Program-made: the position numbers and the translations under genes
The notes under the pieces: model-generated
The model's input: only the letters and a program-made list of their open reading frames with translations
What the model was told of the DNA's origin: nothing
Databases searched by the model: none
Origin: Varanus komodoensis
Taxonomy: Eukaryota; Chordata; Lepidosauria; Squamata; Varanidae
Assembly: GCF_004798865.1 (NCBI RefSeq)
Contig: NW_025336481.1
Location: 31,347,444 to 31,411,443 of the forward strand
Direction of reading: 5' to 3'
Length of the DNA stretch: 64,000 nt
Shown here: piece after piece, positions 1-10,918 of the stretch
How the letters are laid out: each line of letters begins with the position of its first letter
Numbering within the stretch: position 1 is the stretch's first letter

Positions 1-1219
1 TGTTTACTTTTGTTGTTACAAAGCGTTGATATCTGTATCACTGCTTCTGCAATATCTAGCTCACAGTGAATTACCCTGACTTCCAAGTACAATGAACATG
101 GGGAAGGATGCGGCCATTCACGTCATGTTTTGGCAGAAATGGGAAAAAGAACATAAATAAACTCTCCTAACCTGGTTAGAATAAGGGGTTGATCCCTCTT
201 TTGCTTGAAGACTTCCCATATGCCACATGATTGGAGGAGTCAGGTTGTTCTTTTTGTTTGATTGCAGTATGGTTTGCTAGAAGAAAATGATTAAAGGTCA
301 TTTGAAACAGATACAGAACTTTCTATAGTTCTTTGATTCTGGAATAAGCTTAAGTGAGTCCTTCTCAGCGTAAGAAAAATGGAGTATTATCCATTAACCT
401 GAAAACTACCAATTATTGCAATGCCTGTATGCTAATCTGACATACGCATAAACGTTATAAAGATCAGAAGTGTACAAAGAAGAACAGTGCTGAACAGTGC
501 TGATGTAACATCTGAAGGTGAGGGTGACAAAGCTCTTTGTTTTGTATTGGTTGCTTTCTGACTAGTTGACATAAACTTGGGGAGGATAGGAAAGAAGGGT
601 AGTTGCAACTTCTTGTCAACTAGCCACATTTTCTTTGAATTGTTTACCTCATGCTTGGATACTAGGGCTACCAAAGGATGGGAAAAAATAACCAACCTGT
701 TTCTGTGCCATAAACAATGGCTATATCTATTTTAAGTGAGCTTGACAATATTCTCTTAAATATAATAATCTAACCAATCCTTCTTTGTAATTTTGGGAAC
801 AAATGCAGAGGAATTATGTTTTTTCTTGAGTTAAAGTGTAATGTGACAGTTTAGACAGAAAAATGCCCTGCAACTCCCAACATGTCTCATCCAGCAAACA
901 GTTGCTTCCTGCTGGGATTTCTATTGAAATTCTAGAATAGTAGAGTTGGAAGGGGTCAATAAGGGAATCCTGAAACTTATACTTAAAAGATTTGCCTTGG
1001 TTAATGTCTTCCTCCTTTGTATGTAAGAATTAACTGGAAGTCTTAACTAGATTACCTTTCTTGAGATTTCACTTGAGCTTCTTGCTTTAATTTGCCTCCT
1101 ACAATTTTCATTTAAGAAATGACTTTGTTAAATTCCAAGTGTCCTTTATAGTGATGCACATAGATTTTGTTGTCTCTGTTTTGCTACATTCTTGGCATGT
1201 TTCCTAATGTCTTAAACAG
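1..1219 (+). other. CAPS2: CAPS2 last intron (3' part)
   Basis: This AT-rich stretch precedes the terminal CAPS2 exon and ends in a pyrimidine-rich run followed by CAG at 1217-1219. I see no further EF-hand exon in it on the + strand. A short antisense CR1 LINE end lies at about 931-975. The intron assignment is inferred from the exon that follows; the upstream exons must lie outside the window. Confidence 0.6.
931..975 (-). repeat. CR1 LINE 3'-end fragment
   Basis: The text around TAGAGTTGGAAGGGGTCAAT is the reverse complement of the usual CR1 3' end (ACCCCTTCCAACTCTA, followed in sense by an ATTCTATGAT tail). Only a few tens of bases survive. The family call is by memory of the consensus. 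Confidence 0.55.
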
Positions 1220-1413
1220 TGAATAACATTTTAACAGGTAATGCAACAGAGGATGAAATTAAATCTTCATTTCTAGAAACACTGGAGGATGCCTGCATCA
1301 ATCCCAAAGAAGTTTCATTCTGTGAATTTGAAGATTATTATGAAGGATTGAGTACTGGAATTATGGATGATGAAGATTTTGTTAATACATTAAGGAATCC
1401 ATGGGGAATATAG
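1220..1413 (+). CDS. CAPS2: Calcyphosine 2, terminal coding exon
   Basis: The exon encodes the C-terminus of CAPS2, a calcyphosine-family protein with EF hands whose cellular role is poorly defined. The frame reads NNILTGNATEDEIKSSFLET, then a stretch with EFEDYYEGLS and DDEDFVNTLRNPWGI, then TAG at 1411-1413. This matches the calcyphosine C-terminal pattern of TEDE, an EF-like loop, DYYxG, DDEDFV and a terminal W. The acceptor is probably the CAG at 1217-1219, which follows the better pyrimidine tract; a second AG at 1236-1237 would start the exon 18 bases later. Either choice is phase 1. The degenerate loop (NPKEVSFCEFEDYY) lacks several calcium ligands, as I recall for the family, so this hand probably does not bind calcium well. 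The rest of the gene lies upstream. It is the same strand as KCNC2, about 18.8 kb before its start codon. Confidence 0.85.
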
Positions 1414-1730
1414 AAGCAAATAATATAATGTCCTGATGTAAAGAACTGAGAAACAGAATTTAGAATTTGAAACTTTTAAAATGAAATTTTAATCAATTGG
1501 CATAAATAGTCTTAAGATACTGAAGTAAATATTTAAAATGCTGTTTGCTTACTTCATGTGTGCATGTGCATTTCTGTGTGTTCTTAATATGAGAGATATG
1601 TTTAATGAAGGACCGTGTCCCTACCCCTCAAACTTCTAGAAAGAGTAAATCCTAAATAATGACATAATATAGTTTCATAGTATGTTAATTCAATGAATTG
1701 TGGTGGTGAATAAAAGTAAATGTATAAGAG
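1414..1730 (+). promoter_or_regulatory. CAPS2: CAPS2 3' UTR with poly(A) signal
   Basis: AT-rich sequence follows the stop codon. A canonical AATAAA stands at 1709-1714, about 296 bases past the stop, so cleavage is expected near 1725-1740. The end is inferred; no transcript evidence is available here. Confidence 0.6.
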
Positions 1731-3542
1731 GCTATAATCCTAACCCTAAAGCTGCATGCTTTAAAAATGGCTATGTTTAGGAAATTGATATAAATTTGGA
1801 TATAAACTTCATATAAACAAACCAAGGGTGCAGTCCTTGGGATGCCCATAAGGCCCTTGACTCAGAAATGTGTTGGCATCCAGTGCAGAGCAGCATGAGG
1901 GATAAAGGCAATTTTGCTGATATGGTCCTCCTGCTCTGCCTTTTTGGACATCTAGCAATGGTGCTTTGGAGGGGGAGATGAAGAGACTCAATGGCTTCAG
2001 GATCTTCTTCCCTCACCACCTTTTCTCTGCCTCCTTTGCCTCCTCTCTGAGGTCACTTTCTTGATCTCAAAGAGCAGTGCTACAAGCTGGAGGAATGAGT
2101 TCTGATTCCCAGTTTTGAAGTTGGAGCACTGCTTGGAACATGGGCATCCAAACTATCCTGGGACCCTCAGACAATGTCCAGGGGCCACAGGATAGTTCCC
2201 TTGATAATCTGCAAAGCTTACAGTGCCCATGTTCGGACAGGTTCATTTAAGGTATATGAGCCTATCTATCTACCCTACAAAATTATATCTGTACATCTTT
2301 AAGTGATTATTCTAGGTGCTTCTATGTTTTTGCTTAGTACAAACTAGTAATAGGATAGAAAGATGTTTGTAGGTGTTCTCTAGATTGTTTTGAAACTGCC
2401 AGTGCTGTATGACTACAGATTAATATGAAATGTAAGCCCCTGAATCCAGAAATTTGCAGGAGCTTATACAAAGCAGGAGGAGAGTAAGGACAATTTGAGA
2501 AGGACCTCACAATCATAGCTAGAGTGGGGAATCTGCACGCTAAGATTCATATGTATTTAAAGATAATTCACTTTTCCTATTTTTATTTATTAAATAATGT
2601 AACAACTGCTTGTTTTAATCATCTGGATACCATCAAGAATTTTTACAGCATATTAAATTTAAATACAGCATATTAAAAATTATAATTTTTTAAAAAACTG
2701 AGAAGTCTGTATTTTAAAAGAAAAATGCACATAGAATTTCTTTCTACCTCTAGAATTCATCCTATATCTTAATCTTCTTGAGTATGCAGTTGCCTTTATT
2801 TCATTGCTGTGATCCATCATTACATTGGTTAATTTTTAAAAGAATTCCTTAATTCATCTTGAAAAAGCAATTTGATCTTTCATTAACCCTACTCTACACA
2901 TTTTCATGTTTATATTGAGTATTTTGCTTTTAAAACTATTAATATGGATTTGTATTAATTTTGAAGATGCCCTCTTTTATGGAGTAATACACTACAGACT
3001 TTTCATAACCAAACTTCATTTTAATTATGTACTATTAAACTGTGGATGTTTCCTATCTATGTATGTGTTTGCTTTTTAATTCTTTTGGGGCATAATGCTA
3101 TAGCAATGATTATAACCCCCCAAACTTAATGCAGGGCCTTCTCCCTTATCCAGATCAAGGATAAGTGGAGTGTAAACCTGCTATTGAAGAGGACAGTGGA
3201 TCTTCTGTCATTAGTTCCAGTCAGATAAAGAGGACAAACCAGCTGGGAAGAACCAGGTTCCAAACTATTACCCTGGGACAAAGTGTGGGTAATTTGCCCT
3301 TGGAAGAGAGGATGGGTATTCAATTCAGAATCAACTTCCTGCCAGTATTTCACACTCCCTTAATAGCTAGTATCCTACTTGTTTTTTTTCCTGTTATTAC
3401 TGGCTTTGCAATGCACTTCAATTGTCTATCTTCATTTGCTTACATTAACTTAATAGGACTTTTAGGGAGGTAGGGGAGAATTATAATCTCTGGTAGGAGA
3501 TTGTGAGTTATTAAAATAAAAGTTACAGTACTTTTCTTGGTT
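1731..3542. other. Intergenic, no gene seen
   Basis: This holds no convincing coding region; open frames are short and have no recognisable product. The only structure I see is the nested foldback at 2136-2234. The part from 2540 to 3110 is very AT-rich. Confidence 0.5.
2136..2234. repeat. Nested foldback sequence
   Basis: GAACATGGGCA at 2136-2146 pairs with TGCCCATGTTC at 2224-2234. Inside it AACTATCCTG at 2151-2160 pairs with CAGGATAGTT at 2188-2197, with a further GGAC/GTCC pair in the core. This nested arrangement is typical of a short miniature inverted-repeat relic or a structured RNA. No family was recognised. Confidence 0.5.
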
Positions 3543-3555
3543 TTATAGGAGGGGT

Positions 3556-3760
3556 AGGTAAAAGGTAATGGTTTCCCAATGACATTAAGTCCAGTCGTGT
3601 CCAGCTCTGGAGGGCAGTGCTCATCTCTGTTTCTTAGCTGAGGGGGCCAGTGTTTCTCCTCAGACAGTTTCCGTGGTCATGTGGCCAGCATGATTAAACA
3701 CCAAGGCACACAAATAGCTGTAGTACCCATTTATCTACTTGCATTTACATGCATTTGAAC
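3556..3760 (-). mobile_element. Sauria-type SINE, 5'-truncated, with 13-bp TSD
   Basis: On the minus strand this reads as the body and 3' tail of a squamate Sauria SINE, with the BovB-like GCTGGACACGACTGGAC motif and an ATTACCTTTTACCT end. The tRNA-derived head is missing. TTATAGGAGGGGT occurs exactly at 3543-3555 and again at 3761-3773, so the copy was inserted already truncated by target-primed reverse transcription. Mobilisation of this family by BovB is established; the family name here is from memory. Confidence 0.8.
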
Positions 3761-3773
3761 TTATAGGAGGGGT

Positions 3774-5089
3774 TCTTAAAACTAAATTGGGGTCTCTATT
3801 TAAATTTTTCCACCCAACTCCTTCTTTAAATTCACCCACCTTTCCATGTGAGGACTAAAACAAGGCAAAGCAGCTGTTGATGCTAATGTGTGCTTGGAGG
3901 AAAAGAAAGAGCACAAAATTGACTATACACTACATATTCAAAGTAGCATGTAATTCAGCCCTTCAGTGCAATTTTAAGTTGGCTTTTCTTGTGACTCTCA
4001 TGTGTGAGGTCCTGGTATGGAGAAGGAGGAAGCCTATTGGAATGACCCAGAACTTCAGTTGTTGAGCAAATACTGACCTGAGAGTGACCTCCTAGTATTC
4101 TAAGGATAAGAGTATTTAAAGTGTCTGGTGATGTCAAGCCATTGTTCCATTTCATTGTTTTCAAAGTAATGTTTTGCCATTTTTTATTTAAATTACTTTT
4201 TGGATGTCAGTATGTTTATGAGGAGGTCAAAGCAAGGTTACGTCAACCAAAGTACTCAATTATACTTTGCTTTTCATGGGCTTAACAGAATTATTGTTAC
4301 ATAGCTTCAGAGTGACTGTAGAGGAATAAGCATATAATGTAGTTGAGTTTTAAATTGAAAATTAATGATTTTTGTAGCAGATCTCTCTGCTTTGAAAACT
4401 GGATTTCCACCAGTTTCAGGATCTGTCATTCCTGGACATATTCTTTTATATCTGTTGTGACCTAGATTGTCCTTGACTTCTAATAAAATTGTACGTGTGA
4501 ATTTCTGTTCTTGATTGGGGAAAAGGTCCCCATTCTTCAATATATTTAAGATTTCAGAAAAGACAACCTTGCTTGAACATACATATTCTAATACCTAATG
4601 TAAATTTTGTTGGAAATTTCATCTAATTGCTAAGGTTTTGAGAGCATGGTAGAGAAGAAGCAGATGATAGAGGGAAATAAAAAAGCTGGTTGCTATGGGA
4701 AAGGGAGCTGTTCAGGATGTAAAAGTCATCTACCTGACTAATCCAGTTACCTTCCATCTTCTGAGCATTTTATCAGTGTGGAACACAAGCTTCCTGCAAT
4801 CCAGTATGAGAAAACTTAGGAAATGTCTTACATCCATCGTACTGACGAAGTGAATGCCCAATAAAACAGCAATTGCACTGCCTTTGGTGGTGCCATGGAA
4901 ATGAATGGATGTTTTATGGGGTTAGTTTAACATCAGGATACATAGGTTCAGAAAATAGCAAACTATGTGATTGTTCAAGGCTCTGGAACTAGCTCAGATG
5001 AGACAGAAAATGAAAGCTGCAAAGAGAAACCGTAAGTTTGCTGCCTTGGGTGGAGGTGTCCAAGTGTATGGTCCAGGGCTCAGGTCTAA
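3774..5089. other. Intergenic, no gene seen
   Basis: No product is recognised in this AT-rich block. The end of it (about 4986-5034) carries a 49-bp segment that recurs, diverged, at about 7521-7569; see the findings. Confidence 0.45.
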
Positions 5090-5091
5090 TA

Positions 5092-5731
5092 CAGTGGTAC
5101 CTTGGCTCACGAACTTAATCTGTTCGAGGACTCTGGTCGTGACCCAAATTGGTCATGAGTCAAGTTAAATTTCCTCATAAGGTTCAATGTAAATAAGAAT
5201 CCGTTCTGTAACTATTTTTTAAATCAGAAAAATGTAAAGCAAAGTGACAAAGAAAAACAAAGATCACAGTCATTTCCCCCACTACCCTGAGCAGGAGAGC
5301 GGCCATCTCCCTGCCCCACCAGCACAACTGCGATTGCCCCCATCTTCCCTGCATGCGCCCGTCATCCTGGTGCGCTGCAGGGGTGGGGGGTGGGGAGGAG
5401 ACTGGCGCAATCACAGGTGCACTGGGGGGAGAGAGGGGCGCGATAGTGCTGGGGGTGGGGAGATGGCCAAGACTGTGGTTAAGCTTCTGCAGCAAGATGG
5501 GCGCAATCACGGGGGCTGATGCAGGAAAGACAGGCGCAATCTCGGCCATATCCTCCCCGCCCTGGGCATGAATGTGGTCATCTCCCCACTTGGGGTGGAC
5601 AGGAGAGATGGCCATGATCACCATCACCTCCCAATGCAGAGTTTACGACCTGAGTCAAAATTTTTATGGAATTTTTGATGGCGACCCAATTTGGTTATGA
5701 ACGGAGGCGTTCATCAGCCGAGGTACCACTG
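5092..5731. mobile_element. Non-autonomous pogo/Tigger-like DNA transposon
   Basis: The element begins CAGTGGTACCTTGGCTCACG and ends with the inverted counterpart AGCCGAGGTACCACTG. Both ends are flanked by TA (5090-5091 and 5732-5733), the duplication made by Tc1/mariner/pogo elements. The inner part of the inverted repeats also matches loosely (GACCCAAATTGG against CCAATTTGG). The 640-bp body is GC-rich, with repeated GGCGCAATCAC-type motifs, and encodes no transposase, so it would need an outside enzyme. The superfamily follows from the ends and TA site; the subfamily is not known. Confidence 0.75.
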
Positions 5732-5741
5732 TATAGGCCTA

Positions 5742-6573
5742 CAGTTCTATTAAAAATAATATGAGTTTGAAAAAGCCTTCCTGGAGTAGCTTTTTCTGCA
5801 CTTATCATCATTACTGCCCATTACATTCATGCCAGGATACCTCGTTTTTTGTAACCCTAATGCTACCCTGGTGCGCACCGCTAACCCTAATAGAGGGCGA
5901 AAGTTCCATTGAAAATAATGTGATCTTGCAAAAGCCTTCCTTGAGCAACTTTTTCTGCACTGCTCAACATTTCTGCCCATTCTAAACACACTCCAACCAT
6001 CAAAAGCAGACCAGGACACCTCGTTTTTCTAACCCTAACCCTACCCTGGTGCACACCCCTATCCCTAGTATAGGGGTAAAGTTCAATTGAAAAGAGGGCA
6101 ATTTTGAAAAAGCCTTCCTTGAGTAACTTTTTCTGCACCGCTCATCGTTTCTGCCCATTCTGAACACATTCCAACTGTCCAAATTATGCCAGGACACCTC
6201 ATTTTTGTAACCCCAAACCGACCTTGGTGCACACCCCTAACCCTAATAAAGGGCGAAAATTCAATTGAAAAGAGGGCAATTTTGAAAAAGCCTTCCCTGA
6301 GTAGCTTTTTCTGCACGGCTCATCATTTCTGCCCATTCTAAACACATTCCAACTGTCAAAATCATGCCAGGACACCTCATTTTTGTAACCCTAACCCTAC
6401 CCTGGTGCACACCCCTATCCCTAATATAGGGGTAAAGCTCAATTGAAAAGAGGGTGATTTTGAATAAGTCCTCCTTGAGTAGCTTTTTTGCACAGCTCAT
6501 CATTTCTGCCCATTCTAAGCACATTCCAACCATCAAAATCATACCAGGACAGCTTGTTTTTGTAACCCTAACT
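5742..6573. repeat. 178-bp satellite array with telomere-like motifs
   Basis: About 4.7 tandem copies of a 178-bp unit are present. The landmark CCCTGGTGC (or CCTTGGTGC) starts at about 5866, 6044, 6222 and 6400, an even 178-bp step. Every unit carries a shared core (AAGCCTTCC, TTTTCTGCAC, TTTCTGCCCATTCT, CAGGACA) followed by AACCCTAACCCTA-like text, the C-rich telomere motif. Units alternate between CTAACCCTAATA and CTATCCCTAGTATA or CTATCCCTAATATA forms next to the landmark. The array starts 10 bases after the pogo-like element and stops at the hAT-like element at 6574. Confidence 0.85.
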
Positions 6574-6980
6574 CAGTGATGGTGAACCTTTTAGAGACCG
6601 AGTGCCCAAACTGCAAACCATAATCCACTTATTGATCATAAAGTGCCAACACTGCAATAAAACCTGAAAACTGAGGTTTTAGTTTAGAAAAAACAACTCA
6701 CAGCCAGTCCAAGCAAATATGTATATACGCACGCACACACACCCTCGGCAGTGCACTGACTGGCCATGCAAAAGCTTGGATGAGTTGTGGCTCATAAGTC
6801 GCAGCTCATGATATCATCGCCTGGTGCCATTACTCCTTTCCACGCATGCACATGCCCCTATGTGTGCTGTTATCTGATGCTCAGCTTCTGGGGCGATGCT
6901 GGGGCAACTTGGCTCAAGTGCCGACAGAGGGGACTCTGCATGCCTGGTGTGGCAAGCGTGCCATAGGTTGCCCACCACTG
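6574..6980. mobile_element. hAT-type non-autonomous element
   Basis: The left end CAGTGATGGTGAACCTTTT and right end AGGTTGCCCACCACTG are imperfect inverted repeats of the hAT type. Interior text such as GACCGAGTGCCCAAACTGC and AAAGTGCCAACAC matches a hAT element common in squamate genomes, as I recall it. No matching 8-bp duplication is seen (CCCTAACT against ATCTATGT), so one flank may have been rearranged, possibly because it landed at the edge of the satellite array. No transposase is present. Confidence 0.65.
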
Positions 6981-7024
6981 ATCTATGTAGCTCTGTAAAG
7001 TCTCAGAACCTGCTCTGTAGAGGC

Positions 7025-7430
7025 AGAGAACTTGAGCTGCCAACCAATTATCCATGGTCCCTGCATATGCTCACTGTATCCCAATGCATGGCAGGAATTT
7101 TAGGTTTCTGGTCTCAAAGTAGTGTTAGGGTTCAGCAAATTCAGTCCCTGTAACTGTGCAGGGGCCTAAAATGCCTTCAGAGGACCCAGAAAATGTGAGC
7201 TGCCTACAGTATGTCCCAGGTGGCTTAATTTGCTGGCTGTATCAAAATGCATGGTGTGTATGTTTACTGTCATGGTTTCCCTCAAGACTTGAGGGTTCTG
7301 AAGATTGCTTATTAGGCTGCTGCTTAAGCCTCAGGTTAGGGTTCAGGGACTTTCAGTCAGAAAATACAAGCTGCCCACAAAACCCCGAGTGAGCTGCCAT
7401 TGCTAGCAGTATCAAATGCAGGTGGAGTAG
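7025..7430. repeat. Second degenerate tandem array, about 163-171 bp unit
   Basis: Three diverged copies are marked by GAGCTGCC or AAGCTGCC at 7034, 7197 and 7368, and by GTATCxxAATGCA-type text at 7076, 7239 and 7409. Two copies contain GTTAGGGTTCAG (7124 and 7335), the G-rich telomere-like motif, opposite in orientation to the motif of the 178-bp array. The copies are far more diverged than the first array, so this is older or unselected. Confidence 0.55.
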
Positions 7431-10400
7431 ATGAGGTTGTTTGGGTGATAGTTAAACGTTTTGTTATTGTCAAGTTGTGTAAAATATCAGTCTGTGTGTA
7501 TTATCCAAACATCTTGACACTAGCTTGGATGAAAGAGAAAATGAGGGCAGTGAAGAGAAACTGCAAGATGATTATTAGGGGATAAGCTAAATGCTATTGT
7601 GTGTATTCTGAACACTAGAACGTTTTTGCCAATTTTTCTAAGAATATAAATTGTTACAAATCATTTGGGTGTGTTTGAATAAGAATTGGTGTGGGAACCA
7701 GGTGCTCTGGGCAGTACCTCAGTCAACTTTGAAAGTGTTGTTACTAGCTGATAGGCCTGTCCAAGCCCAACTGCCTCATATGAGAACGTCCAAGATGCCT
7801 ATGAGGAGAGCTGTGCACTGGCAGGGAAGAAAGGGAGAGTGGAGACAGCCAATTAGAGTACTGCTGCCAGCAATTCAGTGGTTGTAGGAGCAGAGTCTGA
7901 CAGTGGAAAATGGAGACTGGAGCATCTGCTGTTGCTGCAGCCACTCTTGCCACCAAACTCAATGGCAGAAACATGAAAACCGTGAGAAGATATTGTAACT
8001 GGATTCACACCTAATGAAATCCATTGGTGAGGTGTGGAAACATTACAACAAGCCATTGATTCTCTGTGGGGTTTCAGGGAAATGAAATGTCCTATACTTC
8101 ACCATGGGTAATGAATTTCCACATAAATGACAAGCCATGCCTGCACTGTTTCCCCATCTTCTGAGACTGAGCTGTTAAGTGCAAGTGGAGCCAGAATACC
8201 ACTGTGCTCACTAAACCTGATGCAGCCTAGTGAAGAATACCGCGTTTAATGAATTCAAAGCCACTGGAAGGTGCAAGAGAACTAACAGAGTTGAAATCTC
8301 TCTGTACATTCACTGGTGTAAGTTGTCCATTAGGATGAGCAAAATCAGAGATAAACTCATATTGGAATGGATCTGTTTGAGCATGACTTAAAAGTGGACA
8401 AGCACTGCCAATATTTCTTACCCAATAGCACTCTGTATGTAGCAACATAATGAAGTGGGGTATCTTAAATGACTTTCCAAACAGTTTCCCTTACCCCACC
8501 ATTGAGTTTAATTTTGCTCTTTTAAAAATAATTCTAAACATCCAAGGCACAGTCTACTATGAATTGTTCTTGAGTAAATCTCATGAAATAGCTGAGTGCT
8601 ACATAGGCACTTCAACAGAGGCCATTGATTTCAGTTGGGCTTTGTGCTGCAGAATTTTCCAGTGCTTTTAGTAGATAAATCACAAGATGACCTGCTGCCT
8701 AATCTGGCATTGAAGAATAGTTCACTCAAATTTTTCCTTTCTTTCAAAAATGGACTTGGCATAGGTTTGATTAGGAGCAAGATTTGGTGAGTTGAAAAAC
8801 AATTTTTTTTTGCTGGACTAGTTCTTCCTTTCAGTTGTAACTTTAACTTCATATAGAGCTATGCCATCTAATTTCACAATCACAATTTTAAACAAGTAAA
8901 ACAAATGTACCATCAATATTACACTTTGCAGGTTGGCAGTAAAAATAGCCATTGGACAATAAAATAAGAACAAAACTGTGGCCCTCAAACTATTAAACTA
9001 TACAACCCAAGAGACCTGTAAGGTGAAAAGTCATGTTTTAAAACCCATCTTAACATATATATGTATCAAGTTTTACATGGAAGTAAGGAACCTTCTTTAA
9101 GGGCACAAATGTCCCTACACAGGAAATGCCTCCCTTCAGTTGGATGAATCAATTGCAAATCCTTCCCCTTGTGCAGCTGCACCCAAAGAGAAGACTAAGA
9201 TTGAGGTGGCTTTCCAGTTGACTAATCCCATGTCATTTACAACTGGGAAAGCTATAAAACCAGTCCTTTGAATTCCAGCTGGAAATGTACCAAAAGCGAA
9301 AACAAATCCACCAACATGCTCCTGGAGTGATGCTCTAATTAATCTGCAAAGCATGGCATTCACTGATAGCTTTAGATTTTGCAGTCTCTTGGGATGATAT
9401 CCAGTCTCAAAGAACACAAGCATGGAAGGTTACGGCATAACCTACAACAGAGACAAAATGTAACACTTATTTTTCATGTTATAAATTAAAGGTACTCCAA
9501 ATAAGATTAAAGAAAGCATTAACGGGTTAGCAAACCTGATGGGTTCCGTACTAAACCCATTTGCCTGGTTAATCAATGTTTATAAATGAAATCTGGACTT
9601 TAAAGGTTTAGAATTTCTACTGGGACCAACTATTTGCCTTTTTTAATTAGCCCATTAAATAAGAAATATGTAAATGTATCCATATCTGAATAACAGTTTT
9701 GTAATCTATGTAACTACAGCATCGGTCTAATCTGCTAGAATGCCTGATCCTGATATTTGCTATGGCTTGGTGTCACCTCTCTGTTGGTATATTTATAGTG
9801 TAGTCACTTATCTTTGTAGACTGAAATGGAAAAATAGGCCAAAGACAGTGGAAGTGCAAGATGCAACGAGCACCTGAGCTTCCTTGGTTGGTCTCAGAGC
9901 CTTCCAATTCCCTGCTCTGCCACTTCCATAATGCTGCCTTCCCCTGCTTATTGTTGATTTTCTCAATCTTCATTTCTTGCTATTCTAGCTAATCAAGGAT
10001 GAAGTATATTCTGTGGCTCCTGCATCTCTGCAATGGTTTCAGAGCCTTAATTATATTCTTTGACCTTTACTCAAAATTCCTGAAAAGCTGCCAGCAATGC
10101 CAATTAAATCTATAATGCACAGAACATGTGTCAGAGGGCCAGCACATCTGAAGCTTCCCTGCAACATAATTCTTAATCTTTGAAGGGAATGGTACTGAAA
10201 ACACACTGACCTGGTTGCATATGCAACCAGCCCTTGGGGGTTTATGCCACAGTTGACTAGATAAAAGAGAATTGTCCCTGTTACTATGGAAATGTGCAAA
10301 TAGCTGTCAGATAGCCACCTCACCACTCAGATTAATGCAACAAACAAACTTAGAATCGGCCCAGTCCTGGAGAGTTCCCTCCAGAGGTCAGCAAGGTCAG

Positions 10401-10918
10401 GCACTATCTGAGCACCTTTGTTTTGATTATTGTACTGTGACACCTGTATACAATTAATCAAAATGCAAGGAATCTCCCTGAACTTAATCAGTTGCCAGAA
10501 CAAATGATCTTTCCCTTTATTTTGACCAAACCTGGATCCAGATTTTGAGCCACTGAGCTTTTTCTTCTTTTGTTTTGAACATTGTAACTGGTTTATAATG
10601 TGAACAGGAGTTCATTCTTTCTACTTGGGCATATCTCACACTGATATGTTTCAGTTCTGAGAAAATCCGGGAGTCCATTTGGCTTTAATATTGTTCCTTG
10701 AGACATTTCCCTAGCATGATCCTTTGTTCCACTCTGATGCTTCCAGGGCTAGAATTTCTCCTTGTACTTTATGATTGAACCACTTTATTGCTGCATTTTC
10801 CCAGATCCATTTCTTACCTTGTACATCCAAAGGTCCTAGTAAAGTGCCCAGTGAGTCCTAAACTTCCATGCATGCAGGAATGAAGTTTGATATGTAAGTC
10901 TGGGTGATCACCCTATAA
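7431..10918. other. Intergenic, no gene recognised
   Basis: This block contains the second 49-bp segment copy at about 7521-7569 and a perfect 20-bp palindrome at 10211-10230. An open minus-strand stretch of 95 codons lies at 9136-9423, and another of 73 at 8227-8448. Neither resembles a family I know and neither has splice or promoter context, so I do not call them genes. A diverged processed pseudogene remains possible for about 8200-9430. Confidence 0.4.

Noticed and set aside
5244-5571. Frames of 72-147 codons inside the pogo-like element
   Set aside because: They come from the GC-rich repetitive interior, which has no transposase motifs.
5750-6542. Repeated similar frames on the minus strand across the satellite
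   Set aside because: They are the same 178-bp unit read several times; 178 is not a multiple of three, so no continuous protein is encoded.
5742-7430. CRISPR-like array
   Set aside because: The units are contiguous satellite monomers without unique spacers, and the genome is vertebrate.
9136-9423. 95-codon minus-strand frame in anonymous intergenic DNA
   Set aside because: No recognised protein family, and the opposite strand is also partly open. A processed pseudogene could not be shown.
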